From assembly GCA_944323155.1 (NCBI GenBank), contig CALURL010000001.1, forward strand, positions 124,001 to 188,000: a stretch of DNA of 64,000 nt. Direction: 5' to 3'. Positions 17,493-26,847 of the stretch are shown here, in pieces (within the stretch, counting starts at the first letter, position 1; each line of letters begins with the position of its first letter). Both the position numbers and the translations under genes were made by a program. The notes beneath the pieces were generated by a model. The model ran no database searches and was not told the origin of the DNA. It worked only from the letters and a program-made list of their open reading frames with translations. The stretch is from Candidatus Gastranaerophilales bacterium (GTDB lineage Bacteria > Cyanobacteriota > Vampirovibrionia > Gastranaerophilales > Gastranaerophilaceae).

Positions 17493-18785
17493 TTATAATG
17501 ATTGTTGAACTTTACCCATACCAGCATCATCAAGAAGAATTACATTAATTTCTTCACCTTTTTTAGCATTGTATTTTAAGCCTGGAGTAACAAGCCCTAA
17601 TACAAAACCTACGCCGGCACCTATCGGAGTACCAATTGCAATACCAGTACCAATTTCAGCAGGATTTGGAATAAACGCAAAACCAACACCGGCACCAGTA
17701 CCAACAGCACCTAAGCCAACAGTCCACAAAGCAACCTTACCAGCAGTCATCCAAGGACCTTCTTTTAATGCATATTCTTTATAGAAAGGTTTAGCATTGA
17801 AAGAGTATTCCTGACCTGAAGGGAAAGTAACTTTTTCTAATTGAACATATACTCTGCCGTTTTTGTTGAACCATTTTGGATCCTGAATATTCAAAACCTT
17901 ACCAGAGAATTTTGAATTAGCAGGGATTAAAACAGTACCTTCAACAGTAGCAATGTTTTCAGGTGTTACAAAATATACAGCATCACCTGCTTGATGAAGT
18001 TTTTGTTTAAATTTTTCATCAAAAGCAACAACAATAACATTGTCTTTAGTAATTATATTTTGAGTTTTTGTGATATTAACAACATCATTAGTGACTTTTC
18101 TGTTAACTTTAGGTAAGTGTTCAACAGCAATAACTGCTCCAGGACCTACATATTCTGATTTAACCAAGCTTAACTTTTCAGAAAGTTTAGCAAGAAGAAC
18201 AGCAGCTTCTGCTCTTGTCAAATTGTTGTTTGGTCTCAATTCTCTTGAATCAGGATAGTTTACATATACTCCATAAGAAATTGTTTTAGCATAAACATGT
18301 TTTGCCCAGGAAGGGATAGAAGCGCTGTCTTTAAACTGAGACAATGAAGAAGTATCAGTAACCTTTTCTTTTGTAATGTGGCTGATTACTGATTGAGCTT
18401 CTGATCTCAACATAACTTTATTAGGTTGAAAAGTTTTGTCAGGATAACCATAAACCAAACCTAATTGTTGTGAACGTAAGATGTTCTCATAATTTGGATT
18501 ACTTTGAGAAACATCTTTAAACTGATTGCTGATGTTAACGTTTAAGTTATCATTAGATAACAATTTCAGTAACGCATTAACAAAATCAACACGAGTCATG
18601 GCCTTATCTGGAGAAAAGCGGTTTTGAGAATCAACAGTCATGATGTTGTTTTCTACAACACTTTCAATCTCTTTTCTAGCCCAGTAACCCTCATTGACAT
18701 CAGCGAAATCAACCGCTGCAAGTGCAGGAATAGTATTCAGCGACATAATACTAAACACCATTAATCCAGCTAAAAGTTTTTTCAT
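17493..18785 (-). CDS. SLH-domain envelope protein with glycine-zipper tail
   Basis: A 430-aa exported protein. A signal peptide (MKKLLAGLMVFSIMSLNTIP) is followed by three S-layer homology units (about residues 27-80, 85-140 and 145-205, with PDKAMTRVDF, PNKVMLRSEA and PNNNLTRAEA). SLH domains bind cell-wall glycan. A beta-rich middle (residues 230-340) precedes a glycine-zipper pair (residues 350-410). It lacks the porin barrel of cyanobacterial SLH-porins. AAGGAG precedes the ATG at 18785, and the signal peptide confirms that start over a GTG 8 codons upstream. Confidence 0.88.
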   Translation of the reverse strand: MKKLLAGLMVFSIMSLNTIPALAAVDFADVNEGYWARKEIESVVENNIMTVDSQNRFSPDKAMTRVDFVNALLKLLSNDNLNVNISNQFKDVSQSNPNYENILRSQQLGLVYGYPDKTFQPNKVMLRSEAQSVISHITKEKVTDTSSLSQFKDSASIPSWAKHVYAKTISYGVYVNYPDSRELRPNNNLTRAEAAVLLAKLSEKLSLVKSEYVGPGAVIAVEHLPKVNRKVTNDVVNITKTQNIITKDNVIVVAFDEKFKQKLHQAGDAVYFVTPENIATVEGTVLIPANSKFSGKVLNIQDPKWFNKNGRVYVQLEKVTFPSGQEYSFNAKPFYKEYALKEGPWMTAGKVALWTVGLGAVGTGAGVGFAFIPNPAEIGTGIAIGTPIGAGVGFVLGLVTPGLKYNAKKGEEINVILLDDAGMGKVQQSL

Positions 18786-18842
18786 AATTAACTCCTTTTT
18801 TAAGTTCACTTAAAAATTATTTACTATAAAATCCTTTTCGTG

Positions 18843-18855
18843 TTATAGTATAACG
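18843..18855. promoter_or_regulatory. Small dyad GTTATAGTATAAC between divergent genes
   Basis: Six-base arms around a central G, in the 135-bp gap between the SLH gene and pyk. It may overlap a -10 region on either strand. It could be an operator or simply an A/T-rich promoter. Confidence 0.25.
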
Positions 18856-18920
18856 TATAAGTTAGAATTTGTAAACATGTGGAAAAAAAATTAAGTTTAC
18901 CCACTAAAGAAAGGATAAGT

Positions 18921-20360
18921 ATGGATAACTATACTATGACTAAGATTGTTGCAACACTAGGACCAGCAAGTTGCACAAAAGAAAAAATTAAAGAGCTTTT
19001 TCAAGCTGGTGTAACCATGTTCAGATTAAATTCTTCACATGGTGATGTAGCTATGCATGAACAAAATTTAAATTACATTAGAGAAATTGAAAAAGAAGAA
19101 AAAACACTAATACCTGTACTTTTAGACCTTCAAGGTCCAAAAATCAGAATTGGTAATTTGCCTGAATCAATTGAAATAAAAAAAGGCCAAATTCTAAAAT
19201 TCCGCCACCAGACAGAAATTACAGGTGAAATTCTGCCAGTAGACTACAAAGGTATTGCACAGGATGTTAAACCTGGTGAAATGATAATGGTTGATGACGG
19301 AAAAATTCAACTTGAAGTTCAAGGAGTTGAAGGAGATGTTGTTGTAACAAAAGTTCTTACTGACGGACTGCTTAAACAAAGAAAAGGGATTAATATTCCT
19401 GGTTCTCAAGGAAGTCTTGAAGTTTTAACTGAACGTGATAAAAAATTCGTAGAATTTGCAGCTCACCATGACATTGATTACCTTGGACTTTCATTTGTAA
19501 GAGAAGCGTCTGATATTGTTGAATTAAGAGCATTATTAAAACAGCACGGTAATGAAACTGCTAAAATTATTTCTAAAATTGAAAAACCTCAAGCTGTAAA
19601 CAATATTGACAGTATTATTGACGTTTCAGACGGTATTATGGTAGCAAGAGGCGATCTCGGTATTGAAATTTCTAACGAAAAAGTACCTATTGTACAAAAA
19701 ACGATTATCAGAAAAGCAAATACAAAAAGAAAAGTTGTTATCGTTGCTACACAAATGCTTGACAGCATGATTGAAAATCCTATTCCAACACGTGCAGAAA
19801 CTTCTGACGTTGCAAACGCAATTTTGGACGGAACTGATGCTATTATGTTGTCAGGAGAAACTGCTGCAGGTGCTTACCCTGTTGAAGCAGTAAAAATGAT
19901 GAAAAGAATTGCTGATACTGTTGAATCAAGCTCATTTATGCGTAAAAATAAATTCCCTCGCAAAATGATTGAAGAAGAAAAAGATAGTCAGGCAATGGCA
20001 ATTGGTATGTCAATCGCTGATATGTCTAAAAAAATGAATATCAAAGCAGTTGTTGCATTAACAGGAAGCGGATTTACAGCAGCATTCCTTGCAGAAGGCA
20101 AATTAAGTGTTCCAATTTTTGCCTGCTGTCCTAAAAAATGCACTTGCAGACATATTAAACTATATAGAGGTGTTTATCCGACTGTATTCGACTTTGAAGG
20201 CAAAATCGACAGAGAAAGCTTACAAAGAATTGATGAATACTTGATATCACACATGAATTTAGCAGAAGGTAATAAAGTTCTTATAACAGGTTCAGTTCCT
20301 GAATTGTTAGTTGGCGGAACAAACTTTATCAAAATTCACGAAATTGGTGCTAACAAATAA
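18921..20360 (+). CDS. pyk: Pyruvate kinase
   Basis: Converts phosphoenolpyruvate and ADP to pyruvate and ATP in glycolysis. The 479-aa protein shows MFRLNSSHGD near the N-terminus, KIISKIEKPQAV with the catalytic Lys, IMVARGDLG, and TRAETSDVANAILDGTDA. The usual C-terminal allosteric domain is present, but there is no extra PEP-utiliser domain. The ATG at 18921 is preferred (AAAGGA 6 nt upstream and the typical TKIVATLGP start) over an in-frame start 14 codons earlier. Confidence 0.97.
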   Translation: MDNYTMTKIVATLGPASCTKEKIKELFQAGVTMFRLNSSHGDVAMHEQNLNYIREIEKEEKTLIPVLLDLQGPKIRIGNLPESIEIKKGQILKFRHQTEITGEILPVDYKGIAQDVKPGEMIMVDDGKIQLEVQGVEGDVVVTKVLTDGLLKQRKGINIPGSQGSLEVLTERDKKFVEFAAHHDIDYLGLSFVREASDIVELRALLKQHGNETAKIISKIEKPQAVNNIDSIIDVSDGIMVARGDLGIEISNEKVPIVQKTIIRKANTKRKVVIVATQMLDSMIENPIPTRAETSDVANAILDGTDAIMLSGETAAGAYPVEAVKMMKRIADTVESSSFMRKNKFPRKMIEEEKDSQAMAIGMSIADMSKKMNIKAVVALTGSGFTAAFLAEGKLSVPIFACCPKKCTCRHIKLYRGVYPTVFDFEGKIDRESLQRIDEYLISHMNLAEGNKVLITGSVPELLVGGTNFIKIHEIGANK

Positions 20361-20380
20361 TCATCACATCATAACAATAA

Positions 20381-20411
20381 AACAAAAGACCGCACTTAGC
20401 GGTCTTTTGTT
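20381..20411. terminator. Bidirectional terminator
   Basis: AACAAAAGACCGC-ACTTA-GCGGTCTTTTGTT, a 13-bp stem between pyk and pilin-like gene 2, overlapping the pilin stop codon. Confidence 0.92.
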
Positions 20412-21183
20412 ATTTATATTCTGCTCCAATTTCGTAATTCTGCGCCCTTATCTTTCCTGTAGATAAAATATTTACAATATCACCAACATTACCATCAACC
20501 GGTTTTATTGAATCCGGGTATATACCTAATTGATGTATGTCCGCACCATATTGATTTGGACCATTTTTCCCATTAGCATCAAGGGTTACAATAGCACATC
20601 TATAATCTTTATATGCCGGCTGCATTTGCGGCTTCCCATCAGGACCTAATATATAGTTCCCATCAGCATCAACATCAGGAGCCTGTCTGTCATTTTCACA
20701 AGATTCAAATTGGTTAACTTTTATAGAGCTTCCATCAGCAAGCGAAATTCTTGAACCAGCCCATTTATATGCTGCATTAGTCCCATAGCCATCATTTTGT
20801 GGTTTAAAATATTTTACATTGTATTCACCACCACAACCTTTATGGTCGCTAGAATGACATATACTTACTACATTAAAATATTTTGATAAAATATCTAAAA
20901 CCTCATCGGAAGTCTTTGTGGTATCAAATATTTGTAAATTATCAAATGCACCTGTTCGACCTTTTGCAAGTTCAATTCCTTGCATAAATGCACTATATGA
21001 TTTCTTTACCTGATTTACAATAACAATTTCCCTATAATTTGCGAGCAGAGCAGGGAGTGTTAAAGCAGCAACAACACCAATTACCCCAAGTGTAATTAGG
21101 ACTTCTGCCAGAGTAAAGGCGCTGGAAAAGGAGACTAGGCCTGTGCCCCCCCCCCCGTAAGCATCTTTTAATAATTTTTTCAT
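20410..21183 (-). CDS. Pilin-like gene 2, phase-variable candidate (ON as sequenced)
   Basis: A 257-aa type IV pilin/pseudopilin-like protein and the only in-frame member of the G-tract set. It begins MKKLLKDAY, then GGGGTGLVSFSS encoded by the G run and tag, then the prepilin helix FTLAEVLITLGVIGVVAALT with Glu at +5. Ala rather than Gly precedes the Phe. The globular part contains CHSSDHKGCGGEYN and the lineage-type motif DANGKNGPNQYGAD. GGAG precedes the ATG, and a good promoter is close by. Likely role: a surface or pseudopilus subunit processed by a prepilin peptidase not present in the window. Confidence 0.9.
   Translation of the reverse strand: MKKLLKDAYGGGGTGLVSFSSAFTLAEVLITLGVIGVVAALTLPALLANYREIVIVNQVKKSYSAFMQGIELAKGRTGAFDNLQIFDTTKTSDEVLDILSKYFNVVSICHSSDHKGCGGEYNVKYFKPQNDGYGTNAAYKWAGSRISLADGSSIKVNQFESCENDRQAPDVDADGNYILGPDGKPQMQPAYKDYRCAIVTLDANGKNGPNQYGADIHQLGIYPDSIKPVDGNVGDIVNILSTGKIRAQNYEIGAEYK
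21146..21156 (-). repeat. G11 homopolymer in pilin-like gene 2
   Basis: Eleven G in the coding sense at coding nucleotides 28-38. Here 11 (or 8, or 14) keeps the frame. The tag CACAGGCCTAGTCTCC follows directly. Confidence 0.95.
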
Positions 21184-21216
21184 GAATAATCTCCTTATAT
21201 AAATATTACATTTTTG

Positions 21217-21245
21217 ATTATAAAAGATTTTTCACATCTTTACAA
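21217..21245 (-). promoter_or_regulatory. Promoter of pilin-like gene 2
   Basis: Minus strand TTGTAA (21240-21245), a 17-nt spacer and TATAAT (21217-21222), giving a leader of about 27 nt. Confidence 0.75.
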
Positions 21246-21256
21246 CAATATTTAGT

Positions 21257-21290
21257 AAAAAAAATCCCCGATTACAGGGGATAAAATTTT
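21257..21290 (-). terminator. Terminator hairpin in a divergent gap
   Basis: On the minus strand ATCCCC... forms a stem with GGGGAT around GATTACA-type loop bases, followed by eight T. It sits upstream of the pilin 2 promoter, so it probably stops read-through from the MFS gene. The rest of the 333-bp gap (21184-21516) holds the two divergent promoters and A/T-rich DNA with nothing else I can support. Confidence 0.6.
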
Positions 21291-21453
21291 TTAGGAAGGT
21301 AGGAATAGGAATATTTGTCTCTTTCTTATAAAAACGGAATTTAAAATTTACTCTCTTAATATCTCTCGTGTTTATTTAATGTATACATATATATAAAATA
21401 TATAATTAATATTGAATTTCAAAAATTATCCAATTCGTTACAAAAATTAATAC

Positions 21454-21482
21454 TTGTCAAAAAATATTCTGCGTTGTATAAT
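21454..21482 (+). promoter_or_regulatory. Sigma70-like promoter
   Basis: TTGTCA (21454-21459), a 17-nt spacer and TATAAT (21477-21482) upstream of the gene starting at 21517. Confidence 0.75.
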
Positions 21483-21516
21483 AATTTTGTAGGAGATTTT
21501 AGCAGGAGTTAGTGAG

Positions 21517-21801
21517 ATGTTAGTTTCTTCAATTGCTCGTTTTAACGCAATAAATACAATGAATAAAGCAGGTTTCGGGGTGATGCAGACAGCATCGCAA
21601 ATGAATAATTTGATGAATTCAAGTGCATTTGGCGGAGAGCATGACTTAAGCTTACTTAACCAGATGGATAAAAAATTAAGTCTTGATTTGGAATCTAACA
21701 AATTATTGTGTAAAATTTCTTATATGCAGGAAAAAATGGCTGCTAAACACCAAGATTTAAATAATAATAACAATAAAAAATCTCTAAATATATTAGCATA
21801 A
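21517..21801 (+). CDS. Small unknown protein (94 aa)
   Basis: I do not recognise the family. The protein starts MLVSSIARFNAINTMNKAGF, has a Met/Asn/Gln-rich helix (about residues 24-40) and a second helix up to a poly-Asn/Lys stretch near the C-terminus. There is no signal peptide. A well-formed promoter (21454-21482) and a GGAG site directly upstream support real expression. It lies between divergent pilin-like gene 2 and the convergent MFS gene. Confidence 0.65.
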   Translation: MLVSSIARFNAINTMNKAGFGVMQTASQMNNLMNSSAFGGEHDLSLLNQMDKKLSLDLESNKLLCKISYMQEKMAAKHQDLNNNNNKKSLNILA

Positions 21802-21825
21802 TAAATTAAATTTCCGTTTTCTTTT

Positions 21826-22998
21826 TTATTTTTTGTATAACTCTTTTACTAACAATGAGCACAGAGCTGGAATAATTGAAACAGCAAATAAAACATTTGT
21901 TATGCCATAATGTTCTGCAATAAAGCCTAAAAAAGACATTAATATTGCAACTATACCTACAGAAAATCCATTTATAAATCCGGATATAATACTTTTATAT
22001 TGAGGTAAAACAGCTTGTGCCATAAGCATTACAACAGGTGTTGCCATCATTGTAACAAAACCCATAATAATAAAAATAATCAAAGATACCAGCGGATGTT
22101 CTTTATAAGTCATAATAAACAATACCATTAGAGGTAAAGTTGCAATCATTGAAATATAAAAAACATTAGCAGAACCAATTTTCTTTTCAATACTGCTGCT
22201 CAACAATGAACCAATTCCGCCTGCAAATATAAATGCAAATAATGCCATACCTATATAAAAAGGAGTATGCCCAACCCCCTTCCACAAAAAAGGCAGCAAA
22301 ATAAAACAAGACGTCATTATCATTGTTTTAAGCATTGCAATAATATTTAAGATATTCAATTTTCTGTTAGAAAGAATATCATAAAAGGCTGTTTTAAATT
22401 TAATTTTATTAATAACAGGTTCACATAAAGAAAGTTTTGGAACAAATTTAAACATAAGAATAGCCCAAATAATTCCAATAACAGTCATTAATGGCATTTT
22501 TTCCATACCTAAGAATTGGGTTATAGAAGAAGAAATAATCGGGCCGCAGGAATATCCGAGAGTTCCCATAGAAATAAAAACAGCCATAGCTTTTGCTTTA
22601 TCTATATTATCAGATTGTGCAAAGCGAGAAGCAAAGCCAAGTGCCTGCGGATGAAATAAACTTGAGCCTATACTTCCTAATATTATAAATAAGATTAAAA
22701 TAACCAGATTATTAGCATTTGGCGCGAGCGGAATAAATATAGAAGAAAGAATTAATCCCCAAAATATAAAAGAACGTTTTACAATATTATCAGCAAAAAA
22801 GCCAAATAATGGCTGCAAAAGAGATGAAAATATATGTGAAATTGTTAATACAATTGTTGCAACTGCCATTGATATGCCTATTTTTGCAGCAACAAATGGC
22901 ATAATAGGATTCAACACGCCGGTATAAACATCGTTTATAAAATGGGCACCGGAAAGCCATATAAGGGGTAATTTTTCTTTTTTATCATCCATATCCAT
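21826..22998 (-). CDS. MFS transporter, fosmidomycin-resistance (Fsr) type
   Basis: A 390-aa inner-membrane exporter with about 12 hydrophobic segments. The N-terminal GAHFINDVYTGVLNPIMPF and the LFHPQALGFAS segment are typical of Fsr-like major facilitator proteins, which export fosmidomycin and other small molecules. The natural substrate is unknown. There is no clear ribosome-binding site; a TATAAT box 10 nt before the ATG suggests a very short leader. It is transcribed toward pilin-like gene 2 across the small plus-strand gene. Confidence 0.85.
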   Translation of the reverse strand: MDMDDKKEKLPLIWLSGAHFINDVYTGVLNPIMPFVAAKIGISMAVATIVLTISHIFSSLLQPLFGFFADNIVKRSFIFWGLILSSIFIPLAPNANNLVILILFIILGSIGSSLFHPQALGFASRFAQSDNIDKAKAMAVFISMGTLGYSCGPIISSSITQFLGMEKMPLMTVIGIIWAILMFKFVPKLSLCEPVINKIKFKTAFYDILSNRKLNILNIIAMLKTMIMTSCFILLPFLWKGVGHTPFYIGMALFAFIFAGGIGSLLSSSIEKKIGSANVFYISMIATLPLMVLFIMTYKEHPLVSLIIFIIMGFVTMMATPVVMLMAQAVLPQYKSIISGFINGFSVGIVAILMSFLGFIAEHYGITNVLFAVSIIPALCSLLVKELYKK

Positions 22999-23034
22999 AA
23001 CAAAATATATTATATAAACAAAAATACTATAAAA

Positions 23035-23841
23035 TCAATTACGCATGTATTTTGCAATCAATAGGCCTGCTCCAACAATTCCCGTAAACATTAAAAGTAT
23101 AGAAGCCATCTGTGCAACAGGAATTCCATCAATACTTAATACACTATCAATTCTTAACTGTTCAACAAAAATCCTCACTAAAGAGTACAGAATTAAATAA
23201 AAACAGGCTGTTAGACCGGGTTTATCAGAGAACTTTTTTAAGACATATAAAAGTATTATAAAAACACAAAAATCTAATATACTTTCATATAAAAAAGTCG
23301 GATGAAAATACTCGTAATTAATGTAATGAAAAGGTCTATTATCAGGAGGAATATATAATTTCCACGGGAGATTTGTCGGATAGCCAAAGGCCTCTGAATT
23401 AAAAAAATTCCCCCATCTTCCTATACTCTGACCAAGCGCAGTTCCACACATAAAAACATCAAAAAGTTTCAGAAAAGATATTCTATATACTCTGGAAAAT
23501 ATCCACAAACAAAGCACACCAATGATAATCATACCATGTATAGATAATCCGCCCTGCCTTATATCAAAAATCTCTATCGGCTTCAACGAGTAATAAGAGA
23601 GATTAACAAGGCAATAATACATTCTGGCTCCAAGAATGCCAAGAATAATTAAATATGGAGAAAAATCTATTATCAATTCAGCCTCTTTACGGCTATAAAA
23701 TTTCTTATAAAAAAGATAAGCTGTATACACTCCAGCAAAAATAGCCAGAGCCATTGTTATTCCGTAAAAATATACAGGAAATCCAAAAATTGAAAAAGCA
23801 ATATCGCCAGGTGATTGAAACATAATATTTTTAATCAACAT
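23035..23841 (-). CDS. lgt: Prolipoprotein diacylglyceryl transferase
   Basis: Transfers diacylglycerol to the lipobox Cys of prolipoproteins in the inner membrane. The 268-aa protein has about seven hydrophobic segments and the Lgt signature GQSIGRWGNFFNSEAFG (near residues 138-154), as well as YEFHPTFLYE-like residues downstream. Its start overlaps the end of the upstream TPR lipoprotein gene by 11 bp, so the two are coupled, a neat match of enzyme and substrate type. Confidence 0.95.
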   Translation of the reverse strand: MLIKNIMFQSPGDIAFSIFGFPVYFYGITMALAIFAGVYTAYLFYKKFYSRKEAELIIDFSPYLIILGILGARMYYCLVNLSYYSLKPIEIFDIRQGGLSIHGMIIIGVLCLWIFSRVYRISFLKLFDVFMCGTALGQSIGRWGNFFNSEAFGYPTNLPWKLYIPPDNRPFHYINYEYFHPTFLYESILDFCVFIILLYVLKKFSDKPGLTACFYLILYSLVRIFVEQLRIDSVLSIDGIPVAQMASILLMFTGIVGAGLLIAKYMRN

Positions 23842-24454
23842 TTTTTGTTGGCTGCAAAGAAATATATTTTTTTATCATTTCCTCAAGTTCTTCAATTTTT
23901 GCAGCCACTTCATCTTTATCTTCAGCTTGAGACGCCTTATCAAGATATATTTTATAATCAGAAATAGAATTAGTAAGCAAAGTAGAAACTAATTTTAATT
24001 CGCTACCTGACAACTTATCATTATCATCATTCATATTAGCTTCTTCAGGCTCACTATTTTCTGCTGGCTCATTAGCTTTTGCGATTGAGCCGTCCTCTTT
24101 TACGTTAATATTTCCGCTTATTATATCTTTAGCTAAGTTTTCTTCGCAAACCGCCAGAGAATAATAAGAATCCGCGAAATCAGGATTTAATTTAATAACT
24201 TCATTATAAGCATCAATTGCATTCACATAATCTTCAGCCTTAGTATAAGCCACTGCTAAATTATATCTTGTTTCAAAAACAGTACCGTCTAAATCAACAC
24301 TTGATTTAAGTCTTTCAATTGCAGATTTATAATCCCCTTTATCCATGAAAGTCTTTGCATTATTATTTAATTCCTGCACTGCAAAGTTGTTAATACATGC
24401 AGTAGATATAACAGAAATAAACAGTATACTCACTAGCAAAAGTGCTTTTTTCAT
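23831..24454 (-). CDS. TPR lipoprotein
   Basis: A 207-aa exported protein with a lipoprotein signal (MKKALLLVSILFISVISTAC; the Cys would be lipidated). Two to three TPR units follow (KGDYKSAIERLKSSVDLDG, YVNAIDAYNEVIKLNPDF), then an acidic, low-complexity stretch (about residues 118-145), then a helical tail. It is probably tethered to a membrane and scaffolds an unknown envelope complex. GAGGATG precedes the ATG. It overlaps lgt. Confidence 0.85.
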   Translation of the reverse strand: MKKALLLVSILFISVISTACINNFAVQELNNNAKTFMDKGDYKSAIERLKSSVDLDGTVFETRYNLAVAYTKAEDYVNAIDAYNEVIKLNPDFADSYYSLAVCEENLAKDIISGNINVKEDGSIAKANEPAENSEPEEANMNDDNDKLSGSELKLVSTLLTNSISDYKIYLDKASQAEDKDEVAAKIEELEEMIKKYISLQPTKNVD

Positions 24455-24573
24455 GATATAATCATCCTCACATAATATGTTGTAAATGTAATTATAAAAT
24501 AAGCAAAAATATTTGGCAAATTTTATAAATTTAAGTTACAATATAATAGCATAACAAAGTAAGGAGACTTAAA

Positions 24574-24849
24574 ATGTCTGATAAAGTAGTAAAACTAGGG
24601 GATAAAAGAGAACATAAAGATAATACAAAAGAAAATAAACATTCTCAGCAAGAAAACAATGACGAATTAGTTTATTGCAGCTTTTGTCACAGACCCAATA
24701 CTCAGGTGTTGAAAATGGTACAGGGGCCTGGAGTTAATATATGTTCAGAATGCGCAATGATTGCGGTTCAATATTTGATACTTAATGATAGAATGCCTTC
24801 TGCAGAAGCACAGCAAATTTTAGATGCTTTTTGGGGTAAAGCAAGATGA
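24574..24849 (+). CDS. Stand-alone ClpX-type zinc-finger protein
   Basis: A 91-aa protein consisting of a polar N-terminal tail and one ClpX-type C4 zinc finger: C35, C38, C57 and C60 in YCSFCHRP...ICSEC. In ClpX this domain dimerises and binds substrates and adaptors; here there is no AAA+ ATPase. AAGGAG precedes the ATG. The stop overlaps the next start (ATGA), so it is translationally coupled to the 527-aa unknown protein. A role as adaptor or anti-adaptor is inference. Confidence 0.85.
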   Translation: MSDKVVKLGDKREHKDNTKENKHSQQENNDELVYCSFCHRPNTQVLKMVQGPGVNICSECAMIAVQYLILNDRMPSAEAQQILDAFWGKAR

Positions 24850-26429
24850 CACAAAATAATTTTCAAAGTCCAAAACAATTGAACCCCTTTGAATTAAAAG
24901 CGGAGATTACAAAACTGCTCGAAAAGTTAAAAGGGATTAATGATCTTGAAAATTATGAAATCCACTACAGAACACTTGATGCACAGAGTGATAAAAAAAT
25001 TATTGTAAAGCTATTGTTTAAGGAAATTGCGAACCTTAAAGACGACGGAAAAATAATAAAATTTTTGCTAAAACGATATGCTGATAGAAATGAATTGACA
25101 GAACGACTCTGGGCTATGGTAAAAAGTAATATAGCTTCCAATATGTCAAAAATTTTTGCTCTCGATTTATTGAGGGATATTGATTCCGGATGGAGCTATG
25201 ACACTTGTGACGCATACCTTGATAATCCGGAGGAATTTGTTGATGAAGATACAAAAAAGCTGCTTGCCACAGCGATTCTAAACCCGGAAGTACAAATAGA
25301 TTTTTTGGATTTTCTCAATTCACTTACCGCAGAAGACAAAGTCATTCTTCTGAAATCTTTAGGCCAAGATTACGAAAAAGACGAACTTGCCAATATATTA
25401 ATTCCTGTATTTTTGTCTCAGCCAGACAGCGAAGCAGGTAAAACTGCCATTGAAATACTAGGAAACAGCAAATCACAACTGGCATACCACGCATTAAATA
25501 CAGCTATGGACTATGTTCCTGAAAACCTAAAACCCACTGTAAAAAAGAATATATCAACACTCAAACTTTCAGGCATCAGAGAAGATAATTCTATTGAATT
25601 TTATAAAAAAATTCTTGAAAACTCAAAGCCGTATAAGTGCTGCATAACTTACCCTGACGGACATGGAAATATTGCCGTAATAATTTCCAGAATAAATAAA
25701 TCCGGAAAAGTTCAGTTTGTAGCAATAGTCATTGATGATTATCGAGGAATTAGAGACTGCTTTGGATTTAACGAAATTACTAAATTTGAATGCAATACGA
25801 TTATTGAAAGATTTTATAGGGAAGAAAAAGAAATTTACCTACAGCCGGAAGTAATTAAAACATTACTTCATCAGGCCGAAATAATTTCTCATAAATCAAA
25901 TAACTGGCTTATTCCATACGAATATGTCTGCTGGAAAAATCTTCTTGCAGATGTTGAAGAAGCTGACAACAATATAAAATCGGTTTTGGATAATGAATTT
26001 TCTGCACAAAAAATATCAAAAGAAGAACTTCAAGAAATAACTGTATCAGACTTTATGCTTCACTGGTTTTTAGATTCTGACTACAGTGACGAGTTTCAAG
26101 AATTTTTACAAATAATCAATAATGCGCAACCAGAGGATTTTGATAAAATTATAGATAATTATGTTCTAAAAGTATTCTATAAAGAAGAATTTGATGTATG
26201 GTCTGAAAGACTTTTAACTGTTGCTTACATAAAACTTAAAGAAGGCTTGAATGAAGAAGCTCATAAAATTTATAATCTATATTATGATATGAATATGAAA
26301 ATAGAATTTTTCAAAAATATAATGAGAATAAGTGTTTACCAGTACTATTTCAAACAACAAAACGAAAATATACCAAATGCGTCTGAAATTGTTTCAAAAA
26401 TAGAAAGAATGTGGGTAGCAAATGTATAA
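24846..26429 (+). CDS. Unknown HEAT-like repeat protein
   Basis: A 527-aa soluble, acidic protein with many amphipathic helix pairs in the first 230 residues (FALDLLRDIDSGW, AIEILGNSKSQLAYHALNTA), resembling HEAT or ARM repeats. The middle (about residues 255-330) looks alpha/beta, and the C-terminus is helical again. I do not recognise a named family. It overlaps both neighbours (ClpX-type zinc finger upstream by 4 bp, ruvX downstream by 8 bp), so it belongs to the same operon. Confidence 0.75.
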   Translation: MTQNNFQSPKQLNPFELKAEITKLLEKLKGINDLENYEIHYRTLDAQSDKKIIVKLLFKEIANLKDDGKIIKFLLKRYADRNELTERLWAMVKSNIASNMSKIFALDLLRDIDSGWSYDTCDAYLDNPEEFVDEDTKKLLATAILNPEVQIDFLDFLNSLTAEDKVILLKSLGQDYEKDELANILIPVFLSQPDSEAGKTAIEILGNSKSQLAYHALNTAMDYVPENLKPTVKKNISTLKLSGIREDNSIEFYKKILENSKPYKCCITYPDGHGNIAVIISRINKSGKVQFVAIVIDDYRGIRDCFGFNEITKFECNTIIERFYREEKEIYLQPEVIKTLLHQAEIISHKSNNWLIPYEYVCWKNLLADVEEADNNIKSVLDNEFSAQKISKEELQEITVSDFMLHWFLDSDYSDEFQEFLQIINNAQPEDFDKIIDNYVLKVFYKEEFDVWSERLLTVAYIKLKEGLNEEAHKIYNLYYDMNMKIEFFKNIMRISVYQYYFKQQNENIPNASEIVSKIERMWVANV

Positions 26430-26826
26430 AGTTATGGCTCTTGACATAGGTACAAAACGAATAGGAGTAGCGTTAAGCGACTTTTTATTAATGCTTGCAA
26501 ACGGACATTCTTGTCTTGACAGACAACCGGAGGATAAAGCATTAGAAAATATTCAAAGTATTGCAAAAGACAACCACGTTCAAAAAATAGTAGTCGGCAT
26601 TCCGTATAATATGGACGGAACTCAAGGTGAACAGGCTGAAGATTGTAAAAATTTTGCGTCAAAAATAAAAAATTATGAGATAATATTTGAAGACGAAAGA
26701 TTGACTTCTGAACAGGCAGAAGAAAATCTAAGAGCAAAAAAAATTGATTTCAGAAAAAATAAAGGACTGGTTGATATTGAAAGTGCTTGTATTATACTGG
26801 AACAATACCTGAGTAGAAATAATTAA
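26422..26826 (+). CDS. ruvX: Putative pre-16S rRNA nuclease / Holliday junction resolvase RuvX (YqgF)
   Basis: A 134-aa RNase H-like protein. The N-terminal ALDIGTKRIGVALSD carries the first catalytic Asp; VVGIPYNMDG, FEDERLTS and the late DIESACIILEQYL complete the YqgF pattern. In E. coli YqgF completes 5' maturation of 16S rRNA. It is the third gene of an overlapping run and is followed by a DUF1292 gene, a common neighbour in Firmicutes as well. Confidence 0.93.
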   Translation: MYKVMALDIGTKRIGVALSDFLLMLANGHSCLDRQPEDKALENIQSIAKDNHVQKIVVGIPYNMDGTQGEQAEDCKNFASKIKNYEIIFEDERLTSEQAEENLRAKKIDFRKNKGLVDIESACIILEQYLSRNN

Positions 26827-26847
26827 AAATAAAAAGGAGACATTATT

